This document shows positions 1 to 7,728 of a DNA stretch of 64,000 nt, piece after piece (position 1 is the stretch's first letter; every line of letters begins with the position of its first letter). The notes under the pieces were generated by a model. The model ran no database searches, was not told the origin of the DNA, and was given only the letters and a program-made list of their open reading frames with translations. This DNA comes from Luteimonas endophytica (GTDB lineage Bacteria > Pseudomonadota > Gammaproteobacteria > Xanthomonadales > Xanthomonadaceae): positions 1 through 64,000 of the forward strand of contig NZ_JARXRM010000046.1 of the NCBI RefSeq assembly GCF_029887875.1, read 5' to 3'. The position numbers and the translations under genes are program-made.

Positions 1-76
1 CCGCTTGTATGTTTGGGCCTGTCGGGGCGGAGGGACCTGAGCCGCATCTGGCCTTTGGCACAGACCGTAGGAGATT

Positions 77-201
77 TCGTCCCCCCCACCACAGCGCCCA
101 TGAGGAATCCATCGGCCGGCGTGTGGCGCCGGACCGACCATCTCGGCAAGCGAGCGCCGGGGCCCCGACAGGCTGATCCACGCTACCTCGGAGATCCTGT
201 C
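77..201 (+). ncRNA. Candidate bridge RNA region of the IS110 element
   Basis: The stretch between the left inverted match and the transposase start has no coding look and can fold: for example CCGGCG pairs with CGCCGG around 117-134, and further GC-rich self-complementary segments follow near 150-176. Elements of the IS110 group are known to encode a structured bridge RNA in the non-coding DNA upstream of the transposase, with loops that pair to target and donor DNA. The assignment here rests on position and family only, and the RNA ends are unknown. Confidence 0.3.
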
Positions 202-1134
202 ATGACAACAGAACACCCCCTGTGCATCGGCATCGACGTCAGCAAGGCCGAGCTGGCCATCTATGACGGCAGCAGCTTCATCACGGTGGTCAACACCACC
301 AAGCAGATCAAGGCCTGGCTCAAGACCCTGACCGGACCGGCCAGGATCGCCGTCGAAGCCACCGGCACCTATCACCTGCAGGTACTGGAGCAGGCGAGCC
401 GGAAGGGCCACGCCCTGTTCGTGGTGGACGGCTTCCGGCTCAACCGCTACCGCGACAGCGTCGGCGGTCGGGCCAAGACCGACCTGGCCGATGCGAAGCT
501 GCTGTGGCGCTACCTGCGCCACGAGTACGACCATCTACGCCCCTGGGTGGCCCCGCCGCCCGGCTACGCCCGCCTCAAGCGCCTGCTCAACCGCCGCGCC
601 AAGCTGGTCAAGATGGGCGTGGCGGTGCGCCAGAGCCTGGCCGGGGTGCCGGAGCTGCGGACCGCGTGCCGCAGCCTGTTGGAACGCCTGGATCGACTGC
701 TGGCGTCGATCGACCGGCTGCTGCAGCACCAAGTGGAAAAGTCCGGGCTGCAGGACCAGATCAAGCGGGTTGGCGCCATCGAGGGCATCGGCAAGCTCAA
801 TGCCACGGCCTTGACCACCGCCTACCTGCGCGGCGCGTTCCGCAGCAGCGACGCCTTCATCGCCTTCCTGGGCCTGGACGTTCGAATCCGCGACTCCGGC
901 CGCCAACGTGGCCGCCGCAAACTCACCAAGCAGGGCGACAGCGAGACCCGACGCCTCCTGCACAACGCCGCCATGGCCGCCTCGCGCAGGGGCCGATGGC
1001 ACCAGCTGCACCAAGCCAACCTGGCCCGGGGCCTGACCCGCATCCAGAGTCTGGTCATCGTCGCCCGCAAGCTCGCCCGGCTCGCCTTCGCCCTGCTCAA
1101 GAGCGGAGCCCAATACCGCCCACAACCGACCTGA
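202..1134 (+). CDS. IS110-family transposase (DEDD recombinase)
   Basis: This 310-residue protein is the recombinase of the insertion sequence. The N-terminal RuvC-like DEDD domain shows D12 (GIDVSK), E52 (VEATGTYH) and D94/D97 (KTDLADAK). The C-terminal transposase domain holds the motif RDSGRQRG, with S232 as the likely nucleophile, followed by LTKQGD. The start was placed at ATG 202 because the protein then begins directly with the conserved first strand; the frame is open further upstream, but that part has no family similarity. Length is usual for the family and the frame is intact, so the element may be active. In this family, cleavage and strand exchange are guided by an RNA made from the element. 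Confidence 0.93.
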   Translation: MTTEHPLCIGIDVSKAELAIYDGSSFITVVNTTKQIKAWLKTLTGPARIAVEATGTYHLQVLEQASRKGHALFVVDGFRLNRYRDSVGGRAKTDLADAKLLWRYLRHEYDHLRPWVAPPPGYARLKRLLNRRAKLVKMGVAVRQSLAGVPELRTACRSLLERLDRLLASIDRLLQHQVEKSGLQDQIKRVGAIEGIGKLNATALTTAYLRGAFRSSDAFIAFLGLDVRIRDSGRQRGRRKLTKQGDSETRRLLHNAAMAASRRGRWHQLHQANLARGLTRIQSLVIVARKLARLAFALLKSGAQYRPQPT

Positions 1135-1206
1135 GACCGTTGCAGCCGAACATAGAATCTCCTACGAATGCGCGGGTGCCGGCCGCGCCTCGCGACCGCT
1201 GCGTCC

Positions 1207-3234
1207 TCAGGCCGCCATGCCGCTGTGGCGCAGCAGCGCGTCGATGCGCGGCTCGCGGCCGCGGAAGGCGCGGAAGTTCTCCAGCGCCGGGCGGCTGCCG
1301 CCGCGCGCGAGGATTTCGTCGTGGAAGCGTGCGCCGGTTTCCGCCAGCCGCTCCGGGGCCTCCTCGAAGGCGGCGTAGGCGTCGGCGCTCAGCACCTCGG
1401 CCCATTTGTAGCTGTAGTACCCGGCCGCGTACCCGCCAGCGAAAACGTGCGCGAACTGATGCGGGAAGCGGTGCCAGGCCGGCGGGCGGTTCACCGCGAC
1501 CTCGTCGCGCACGCGCTCCAGCAGCGCCAGTACGCCTTCCTCCGGGGCGCCGGCGCGGCCATGCAGCTCCATGTCGAACAGGGCGAACTCGAGCTGGCGC
1601 ACGGTCTGCATTCCGCTCTGGAAGTTGCGCGCGGCCAGCATGCGCTCGAACAGCGCCCGCGGCAGCGGCTCGCCGCTGTCGACGTGCGCGGTCATCCCTT
1701 CCACCCGCTCCCATTCCCAGCAGAAGTTCTCCATGAACTGGCTGGGCAGCTCCACCGCGTCCCACTCCACGCCGTTGATGCCCGCCACCGGCAGCTCGCC
1801 GATGCGGGTCAGCAGCTGGTGCAGCCCGTGGCCCATCTCGTGAAACAGGGTGGTGACCTCCTCGTGGGTGAAGGTCGCCGGCCTGCCGTCGCCGCCGCGG
1901 CCGAAATTGCAGACCAGGTACACCAGCGGCGTCTGGGTGCCGCCGGCGCGCGTGCGGCGGTTGCGGCAGTCGTCCATCCAGGCACCTCCGCGCTTGCCCT
2001 CGCGGGCGTAGAGGTCCAGGTAGAACTGGCCGACCAGGCGATCCCCGCGGTCGACCAGCCGGTAGAAACGCACGTCGTCGTGCCACACCGGGGCCTGGTC
2101 GGGCTCGACCCGCAGGCCGTACAGGTCGTGGATCAGTCCGAACAGCCCCGCCAGCACCTTCGGCTCGGTGAAGTACTGCTTCACTTCCTGCCCGGAGACG
2201 CTGTAGCGGGACTGGCGCAGCTTCTCGCTGGCGTAGGCCAGGTCCCACGGTTGCAGCGCCTCGAGCCCGAGGGTGTCGCGGGCGAAGGCCTCCAGCTCGG
2301 CGCGATCCCGGCGCGCGAATGGCAGCGCGCGCCCGGCCAGGTCGCGCAGGAACGCCAGCACTTCCTCCGCCGACCCGGCCATCTTGGTGGCCAGCGAGAC
2401 CTCGGCGTAGCTGCCGAACCCGAGCAGCGCCGCCAGCTCCGCGCGCAGCGCCAGGATGCGTTCGATCAGCGCCGAGTTGTCCAGCTCCGCCGGCCCGTGC
2501 TCCGAGGCGCGTACCCCGTAGCCGCGGTACAGCGCCTCGCGCAGCGCGCGATCGTCGGCATAGGCCTGGACCGGCAGGTAGCAGGGCATCTGCAGGGTCA
2601 GGCGGTAACCAGGCCGCCCGTCCTTTTCCGCCGCCGCCCGGCACGTGGCGACCACGTCGGCGGGCAGTCCGGCCAGGCGCGCGGGATCCTCCACGTACAG
2701 CGAGAAGGCGTCGGTGGCGTCGAGCACGTTCTCCGAGAACTTCGCCGACAGCGCGGCGAGCTCCTCCTGGACCTCGGCGAACCGCGCCTTGGCGTCGTCC
2801 GGCAGTTCGGCGCCGCCGAGGCGGAAATCGCGCAGCGCGTTCTCCACCGCCCGCCGTCGTGCCGGATCGAAGCCGGCGAACTGCGGTGCGTCGGCCAGCG
2901 CACGGAACTGCCGGTAGAGCGCCAGGTTGTGTCCGAGTGCGCTGCGCAAGCGGGTGACCCGCGGAAGGTTGGCGTTGTAGGCCTCGCGCAGCGGCTTCGA
3001 GTTCATCACCGCCTGCAGGTGGGTGACCTGGCCCCAGGCGCGATCCAGGCGCTCGGTGGCGTCCTCGAGCGGGGTCACGAAATTCTCCCAGGTCACCGGC
3101 GCCGCCGTTTCGGCGCTTCGCACCGCCGCCTCGGCTTCGGCCAGCAGCGCGTCGAGGGCGGGGCCGACGTGTTCGGGGCGGACCGCGTCGAAGCGCGGCA
3201 GGCCGGAGAAGTCGAGCAGGGGGTTGGGGGTCAT
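1207..3234 (-). CDS. prlC: Oligopeptidase A, M3 metallopeptidase
   Basis: A 675-residue cytoplasmic zinc peptidase of the M3 (thimet oligopeptidase) family that degrades short peptides, including cleaved signal peptides. The zinc site HEMGH is visible in the context LFHEMGHGLHQLL in the C-terminal third, with the third ligand expected in the following INGVEWDAVELPSQF segment. There is no signal peptide and the length matches E. coli PrlC (680 residues). The start MTPNPLLDF is the first ATG and fits the family. It is transcribed away from the insertion sequence and seems to be a single gene. The symbol is chosen by family resemblance; dipeptidyl carboxypeptidase Dcp is a less likely alternative. 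Confidence 0.93.
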   Translation of the reverse strand: MTPNPLLDFSGLPRFDAVRPEHVGPALDALLAEAEAAVRSAETAAPVTWENFVTPLEDATERLDRAWGQVTHLQAVMNSKPLREAYNANLPRVTRLRSALGHNLALYRQFRALADAPQFAGFDPARRRAVENALRDFRLGGAELPDDAKARFAEVQEELAALSAKFSENVLDATDAFSLYVEDPARLAGLPADVVATCRAAAEKDGRPGYRLTLQMPCYLPVQAYADDRALREALYRGYGVRASEHGPAELDNSALIERILALRAELAALLGFGSYAEVSLATKMAGSAEEVLAFLRDLAGRALPFARRDRAELEAFARDTLGLEALQPWDLAYASEKLRQSRYSVSGQEVKQYFTEPKVLAGLFGLIHDLYGLRVEPDQAPVWHDDVRFYRLVDRGDRLVGQFYLDLYAREGKRGGAWMDDCRNRRTRAGGTQTPLVYLVCNFGRGGDGRPATFTHEEVTTLFHEMGHGLHQLLTRIGELPVAGINGVEWDAVELPSQFMENFCWEWERVEGMTAHVDSGEPLPRALFERMLAARNFQSGMQTVRQLEFALFDMELHGRAGAPEEGVLALLERVRDEVAVNRPPAWHRFPHQFAHVFAGGYAAGYYSYKWAEVLSADAYAAFEEAPERLAETGARFHDEILARGGSRPALENFRAFRGREPRIDALLRHSGMAA

Positions 3235-3312
3235 GGCGGAATCGGCGGCAGCGGGGCGGTGATTCTAGTCGGGCCGGGGCATCGAAACGGCCGCCGGCCT
3301 CGCGCGCGGGGC

Positions 3313-3924
3313 TCAGGCCAGCGGCGCGGGATAGGGGTGCTTCTGCAGCATCCGCGCCAGGTGCACGGCATTGCTGGCGGCGGTGCGGATGCTGTCGGCG
3401 ACCTTCTTCGGGGTGTCGTCCAGGTCCTTGTAGTCGGTGCTGCCCATCGCCTCGCCCACCCAGTACGGGGCGGCGCCGGCGGCCACGGTGAAGCCGACGT
3501 CGGCCAGCGCCTGGTACAGCTCGGCGGTCACGTGGTGCGCGCCGTCCTCGTTGCCCACCACGGCGGCCACCGCGACGCGGCCGAAGGTGGGGTAGCGGCC
3601 TTGGTCGTCGATCTCGCCGAGGAACGCGTCCATCCGCTCGAGCACGCGCTTGGCGACGCTGGAGGGCTGCCCCAGCCAGATCGGCGTGGCCAGCACCAGG
3701 ATCTGCGCCTCCAGCACCCGCCGGCGCAGTTCCGGCCACTGGTCGCCGCCACCCTCGTCGGCGCTCACGCCGGGCTTGACGTCCAGGTCGACCACGCGCG
3801 CCTGTTCGGTCTCGGCGCCCTGCGCGGCGATCGCCTCGAGCACCTGGTCGAGCAATTTCTGGGTGGAGGAGGGGGCGGGGCCGCGGGTGAGCGTGCAGTT
3901 CATGCCGAAGGCGCGCAGGGTCAT
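3313..3924 (-). CDS. Flavodoxin-like NAD(P)H-dependent oxidoreductase
   Basis: A 203-residue protein that starts MTLRAFGMNCTLT and has the layout of the NADPH-dependent FMN reductase/flavodoxin fold. The N-terminal strand is followed by a phosphate-binding turn (NCTLTRGPAPSST), then VLATPIWLGQPSS, the typical FMN-contact loop of this family, and VVGNEDGAHH. It probably reduces quinones or flavins in the cytoplasm. It lies 78 bp downstream of prlC on the same strand, with no sign of coupling. The frame stays open far upstream of ATG 3924, but that extension has no recognisable content. The substrate cannot be told from sequence. Confidence 0.85.
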   Translation of the reverse strand: MTLRAFGMNCTLTRGPAPSSTQKLLDQVLEAIAAQGAETEQARVVDLDVKPGVSADEGGGDQWPELRRRVLEAQILVLATPIWLGQPSSVAKRVLERMDAFLGEIDDQGRYPTFGRVAVAAVVGNEDGAHHVTAELYQALADVGFTVAAGAAPYWVGEAMGSTDYKDLDDTPKKVADSIRTAASNAVHLARMLQKHPYPAPLA

Positions 3925-3982
3925 GGTCGCGTTCCGGGTGCGGGTGGACGTCCAGTCTCGCCCCGGCGGGGTCCACGGCACG

Positions 3983-4804
3983 TCATGGCGGGTCCGGCGG
4001 ACGCCTGGCCTCGGCCGCCGCCGGGGCGCGGCCGTCCGCCGGGTGTTCGTCGGGATGCTCGCGGCGTTCGCCGTACCACAGTTCCAGCCCCTGCCGCGAA
4101 CGCAGCATGCCGCGGCCGCGTAGGGCCAGGCGCCAGAGCAGGGCGAGCTGCTGCAGCGGCGAGTGGGTGCGAAGCTTGCGTCCCGAGGTGAGCACGTGCT
4201 CGCGCAGGACCACGAAGCGGCCGGCACGCGCCAGCGCGCGGCTGATCGCCACGTCCTCGCCGGCGTACCAGCGCTCGTCGAAGCCGCCCGCGGCCTCGAA
4301 CGCGGCGCGGGTACAGAACAGGAAGCATCCCGGCGCGATCCGCGCCAGCCGGAACCCCAGCACCGACAGCGAGACCAGCGCGCGCACGTACAGCGGCTGG
4401 CGTCCGTCGAGCCGCACCGCGCAACCGCCGCCGGCCGCGCCTCCGGCCAGCGCCGCCAGCGCCGCCCGCAGCACCGCGGCATCCACGCGGGTGTCGGCGT
4501 CGACGAACAGCAGCCAGTCGCCGGCGGCGGCGCGCGCGCCCGCGTTGCGGGTGGCGGCGATGTGCCGGTGCGCCACGTGCAGCACGCGCGCGCCGCCCGC
4601 CGCGGCGATGGCGGCGGTGGCGTCGGTGGAGGCGTCGTCGGCCACCACGATCTCGTAGGGCACGCCCGCGGCCGCGGCGGCGGCGTGCAGCGCGGCGAGG
4701 GTGGCGCCGATCCGGCGTGCCTCGTCATGGGCCGGCACCACCACCGACAGCCGCGGTGCGCCGGCGAAGGGCGCCACGCTCGCGGCAGTAGAGGCCGACG
4801 CCAT
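3983..4804 (-). CDS. Glycosyltransferase family 2
   Basis: A 273-residue GT-A fold glycosyltransferase. The nucleotide-sugar binding start RLSVVVPAHDEARRI, the acidic pair in IVVADDASTDAT and the metal-binding DADTR motif (LLFVDADTR) are all present, and GEDVAISRAL fits the catalytic E/D-D region. One weakly hydrophobic stretch (LVSLSVLGFRLARIA) could touch the membrane. The ATG overlaps the stop of the MscS gene by one base (TGATG), so it should be translated by coupling from that gene. The acceptor is unknown. Such enzymes act in surface polysaccharide, glycolipid or carotenoid-glycoside assembly, and no such pathway neighbours it here. Confidence 0.88.
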   Translation of the reverse strand: MASASTAASVAPFAGAPRLSVVVPAHDEARRIGATLAALHAAAAAAGVPYEIVVADDASTDATAAIAAAGGARVLHVAHRHIAATRNAGARAAAGDWLLFVDADTRVDAAVLRAALAALAGGAAGGGCAVRLDGRQPLYVRALVSLSVLGFRLARIAPGCFLFCTRAAFEAAGGFDERWYAGEDVAISRALARAGRFVVLREHVLTSGRKLRTHSPLQQLALLWRLALRGRGMLRSRQGLELWYGERREHPDEHPADGRAPAAAEARRPPDPP

Positions 4805-5958
4805 CAGGACGGTCGCGCCGCGGGCGGCGCTGCGGGGTCGGCCTCGCGACTCTCCTCGGCCCCCGGCGAGTCGGTTTCTCCGCCGCTGCCGCGCCGTCGC
4901 GGCGCGCCGGCGCCGGCGCCGGGCTCGTGCACCTCGGCGCGCAGCCGCGGCAGCGCGCCGGGGTGGCGCGCTGCCAGGAAATCGATCATGCCCTCGCGCA
5001 CCGCGCAGCGCAGGTCGAACAGGCTGCCCGAATCGCGGGCGCTGACCAGCAGCCGTACCTGGATGGTGGTCTCGGCCGTCTCGGTCACCTGCGCCACGCA
5101 CACCCGGCCGTCCCAGCGAGAGTCCCGCTCGCACAGCCGCTGCAGTTCCGCGCGCACCTCGTCCATCGGCGTGCGGTAGTCCAGCCACAGGAACGCGGTA
5201 CCCAGCAGCTCCGCGCTGCTGCGGGTCCAGTTCTGGAAGGGGTTCTCGATGAACCACTGCAGCGGCACCACCATGCGCCGCTCGTCCCAGATCCGCACCA
5301 CCACGTAGGTGCTGGTGATCTCCTCGATGCGGCCCCACTCGCCCTCGACGATGACCACGTCGTCGAGCCGGATCGGCTGGGCCAGCGCGATCTGCAGCCC
5401 GGCGATGAGATTGCCGAACACCGGTTTGGCGGCGATGCCGGCGATCAGGCCGATGATGCCGGCCGAGGCCAGCAGGGTGGCGCCGATCTGGCGGATCGCG
5501 GGGAAGGTCATCAGCGCCAGCGCCACGCCGACCAGGATGATCGCGCCCTGGATGACGCGGCTGATCACCGCGGTCTGGGTCTGCACCCGCCGCGCCTGCA
5601 GGTTGTCGGCCACGTCGACCGGATGCTCGCGCAGAATCCGCCGCTCGACCGCGCCGACCGCCCGTACCAGCAGCCAGGTCAGGCACAGCAGCGTGCCGAT
5701 CCCCAGCCAGTGCTGGATCCGGCCGGCCCACTCGGGCGGCAGCGGCGTGGCGGTGACCGCGATGCTGAGAAACAGCAGCGGCAGGGCCAGTGCCGCCGGA
5801 ACCGCCACCACCTGGGCGATGCGGGCGCGCAGATGGGTGGCCGCGCGGGCCCGGGCATGGGCGGCCAGGACCAGCAGCGCCCGGCGTACCAGCAAGCCCA
5901 GCGCCAGCGCGATCAGCAGGGGCCACGCGATCGCGCCGAATTGGCTCCAGTCCTGCAT
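4804..5958 (-). CDS. MscS-family mechanosensitive ion channel
   Basis: An inner-membrane channel of about 384 residues. Several transmembrane helices come first, then the pore helix and upper beta domain signature (GLIAGIAAKPVFGNLIAGLQ, then RLDDVVIVEGEWGRIEEI) and the C-terminal alpha/beta vestibule. MscS-type channels open on hypo-osmotic shock and release solutes. The start at 5958 has a GGAG about 12 bases upstream; an in-frame ATG at 5997 would add 13 residues and is equally possible. The C-terminal tail is low-complexity and acidic/proline-rich. The stop overlaps the start of the glycosyltransferase. A second MscS-family gene occurs at 54.3 kb. Confidence 0.9.
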   Translation of the reverse strand: MQDWSQFGAIAWPLLIALALGLLVRRALLVLAAHARARAATHLRARIAQVVAVPAALALPLLFLSIAVTATPLPPEWAGRIQHWLGIGTLLCLTWLLVRAVGAVERRILREHPVDVADNLQARRVQTQTAVISRVIQGAIILVGVALALMTFPAIRQIGATLLASAGIIGLIAGIAAKPVFGNLIAGLQIALAQPIRLDDVVIVEGEWGRIEEITSTYVVVRIWDERRMVVPLQWFIENPFQNWTRSSAELLGTAFLWLDYRTPMDEVRAELQRLCERDSRWDGRVCVAQVTETAETTIQVRLLVSARDSGSLFDLRCAVREGMIDFLAARHPGALPRLRAEVHEPGAGAGAPRRRGSGGETDSPGAEESREADPAAPPAARPS

Positions 5959-6148
5959 GCGCCGGGCGGGGCTCCATTGGAACGGGGGAACGGCCATCCT
6001 GGGCCGCGCTGCGTCAATGCGATGTCGATCTCCATTCATCTGCCGTGCCTGCGCGCGCTGAACGCCGCGCAACGGCACGAACCGCGGTTCACCTGCGCTT
6101 CGCCGACCCGCGCCGAGACTGCGCCCACCTTCCCCAGGGAGTTCCCGC

Positions 6149-6577
6149 ATGAAGACCTTCCCGATCCGCGCAGCCGCCCCCCTGGCCCTGGCCTGCGCCC
6201 TGGCCGCTGCCGCCGCCCAGGCGCAGGAGCCGATGACCGAGGCGCAGGTGCGCGCGACGCTCGAGGCCGAGGGCTACACCAACGTCGACGACATCGCGTT
6301 CGAAGGGGGCATGTGGGAGGCCGACGCAAGCAGCGCCGACGGCAACCGGGTCGACCTCCGGATCGATCCGGCCAGCGGCGAGGTCTATCCCGAGGACCAG
6401 GTCTCCAACCTCACCGGCTCGGACATCGAGGCGCGGCTCTCGGCCGCCGGGTATACCAACATCCACGACATCGACTTCGAAGACGGCCTGTGGCGCGCCG
6501 AGGCCGACGACGCGAACGGCCAGCAGCTGGAGCTGCGGATCGATCCGCGCAGCGGCGAGGTGATCGGCAGCGAGTAG
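6149..6577 (+). CDS. Secreted PepSY-like protein with two repeats
   Basis: A 142-residue protein with a clear Sec signal peptide (to about residue 25, cleavage after AQA) and two PepSY-type repeats of about 57 residues. Each repeat has the order EAEGYTNVDDIAFEGGMWEA ... LRIDPASGEV; the second reads SAAGYTNIHDIDFEDGLWRA ... LRIDPRSGEV. PepSY domains are periplasmic modules thought to inhibit proteases or sense cell-envelope or metal state. The gene is transcribed divergently from the MscS gene, with 190 bp between them, and has a GGGAG ribosome site 8 bases before ATG 6149. The partner is unknown. Confidence 0.85.
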   Translation: MKTFPIRAAAPLALACALAAAAAQAQEPMTEAQVRATLEAEGYTNVDDIAFEGGMWEADASSADGNRVDLRIDPASGEVYPEDQVSNLTGSDIEARLSAAGYTNIHDIDFEDGLWRAEADDANGQQLELRIDPRSGEVIGSE

Positions 6578-6749
6578 CGCGCGCCTGGATCCCGTCGCGC
6601 AGGCCTGCCCGCCGGCCAGGCGCCGCATCGTTTCCAGTCCAGCGGGCCGGGATATGTGACGCCCCGGCGAGTCTCGGGGCGGCTGGTCACGTCTCCCCCG
6701 GCCCGCCACCCGCGACGCCTTCCCCGGAAGCTCCGCAGGCGTCGAGCGA

Positions 6750-7505
6750 TCAGCCGCCGCCCGGCAACGGTGTCGCCATGCCGCCTCCGCGGCGCCGCAG
6801 CCACAACGTCTGCAGCCCCAGCAGCAGCGCGATCGCCAGCGCCGTCCAGGCCGCCGCCTCGGCGCCGTCCAGTCCGGAGCGCGACTGCTTCACGTAGACC
6901 GCGCCCAGCCCCCACAGCGCCGCCGCCACGTAGGCCAGGTTGCCGCGCATGCGCTGGTTCAGCCCGAGCAGCACCGCCGCCGCGGTGGCGAACAGCGCCA
7001 GGCTCCAGCCGAGCATGTCTCCGGTCGGCAGCCACCGATAGGCGAGGATCGCTTGCGCGAGATTGAGGAACGCCGCCAGCGACAGCCAGCCGGCGTGCAG
7101 CGACAGCGCCGCCCACGCCAGCGCGTCGGTGCCGGGGCGCGAGAGCAGCAGCGCGCACCACCCTAGGCAGGCCAGCGCGGCGAAGATCACCACCAGGCAC
7201 AGCCAGAACAGTCCCTGCGAGAACAGCGGCATCCACGCCGCGGTGAGCGCGAAGCCCAGCGCCGCCGGCAGCGCGATCCGCCCCAGCAGCGGCTCGCGGC
7301 GGCGCCCGCCGGTCGCCTGCCAGGCCGCGTAGGCCAGGTCGAGCAGGAAGATCAGCCCCCAGATCGAGAACGCGTAGCCGGCCGCCACCAGCAGTGTGGG
7401 GTAGCGATCCGACACGGTGCCCTGGTCAGGGCCGAACATGCCGCGCTGGGACAGCCAGGCGACCAGCGGCATGGCGATGGCGGACAGCAGGACCAGCAGG
7501 CGCAT
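6750..7505 (-). CDS. TspO/MBR-related membrane protein
   Basis: A 251-residue integral membrane protein with about seven hydrophobic helices. The segment AAGYAFSIWGLIFLLDLAYA and a tryptophan-rich character resemble the tryptophan-rich sensory/TspO-MBR group that binds porphyrins or similar ligands. The protein is about 90 residues longer than a classical TspO, as is common for the bacterial relatives of this type. It ends in a low-complexity Arg/Gly tail. It is divergent from the TonB receptor, with a shared 223-bp control region. The function is inferred from family only. Confidence 0.7.
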   Translation of the reverse strand: MRLLVLLSAIAMPLVAWLSQRGMFGPDQGTVSDRYPTLLVAAGYAFSIWGLIFLLDLAYAAWQATGGRRREPLLGRIALPAALGFALTAAWMPLFSQGLFWLCLVVIFAALACLGWCALLLSRPGTDALAWAALSLHAGWLSLAAFLNLAQAILAYRWLPTGDMLGWSLALFATAAAVLLGLNQRMRGNLAYVAAALWGLGAVYVKQSRSGLDGAEAAAWTALAIALLLGLQTLWLRRRGGGMATPLPGGG

Positions 7506-7630
7506 GACCGGCGGCTTCCTCGGGCGGAACGCCGACGCTAGCAGCGCGCGGCGCAGCGGTGGGTGAAAGGTGCCGTGCGCGCTGTCGCAATCGGCGCGCG
7601 CGTCCGGTCACGGACCGGGTTGCCCCTAGA

Positions 7631-7659
7631 TTGCCGGGCGTACGCGGCAGGGCTATGGT
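7631..7659 (+). promoter_or_regulatory. Candidate sigma-70 promoter for the TonB receptor
   Basis: TTGCCG at 7631-7636 and TATGGT at 7654-7659 are spaced by 17 bases and lie about 70 bp before the receptor start. This is the best match in the divergent region, in GC-rich DNA where chance matches are less frequent. No Fur-box-like AT-rich palindrome is visible. Confidence 0.35.
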
Positions 7660-7728
7660 CCCGCGGTTCGGCGCCGGCCAGTGCGGGCGCGGGGGGATCC
7701 AGGCAGAAGAATCGAGGGAGGAGTACCG

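Larger units (their letters stand above)
66..1166 (+). mobile_element. IS110-family insertion sequence (ends approximate)
   Basis: The element contains one DEDD transposase gene, which identifies the IS110 family. An 11-bp sequence at 66-76 (CGTAGGAGATT) recurs inverted at 1156-1166, on either side of the gene. These may be subterminal inverted repeats, or the two arms of a REP-like palindrome into which the element jumped, because GTAGGAG is also part of the REP-like arms elsewhere in this window. No target-site duplication is visible, as expected for this family. The left boundary could lie further left or outside the window. Confidence 0.6.

Noticed and set aside
1168-4191. Very long open frame on the plus strand opposite prlC and the reductase gene
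   Set aside because: Its translation is low-complexity His/Arg/Gln-rich with no domain. Frames of this kind arise opposite GC-rich genes.
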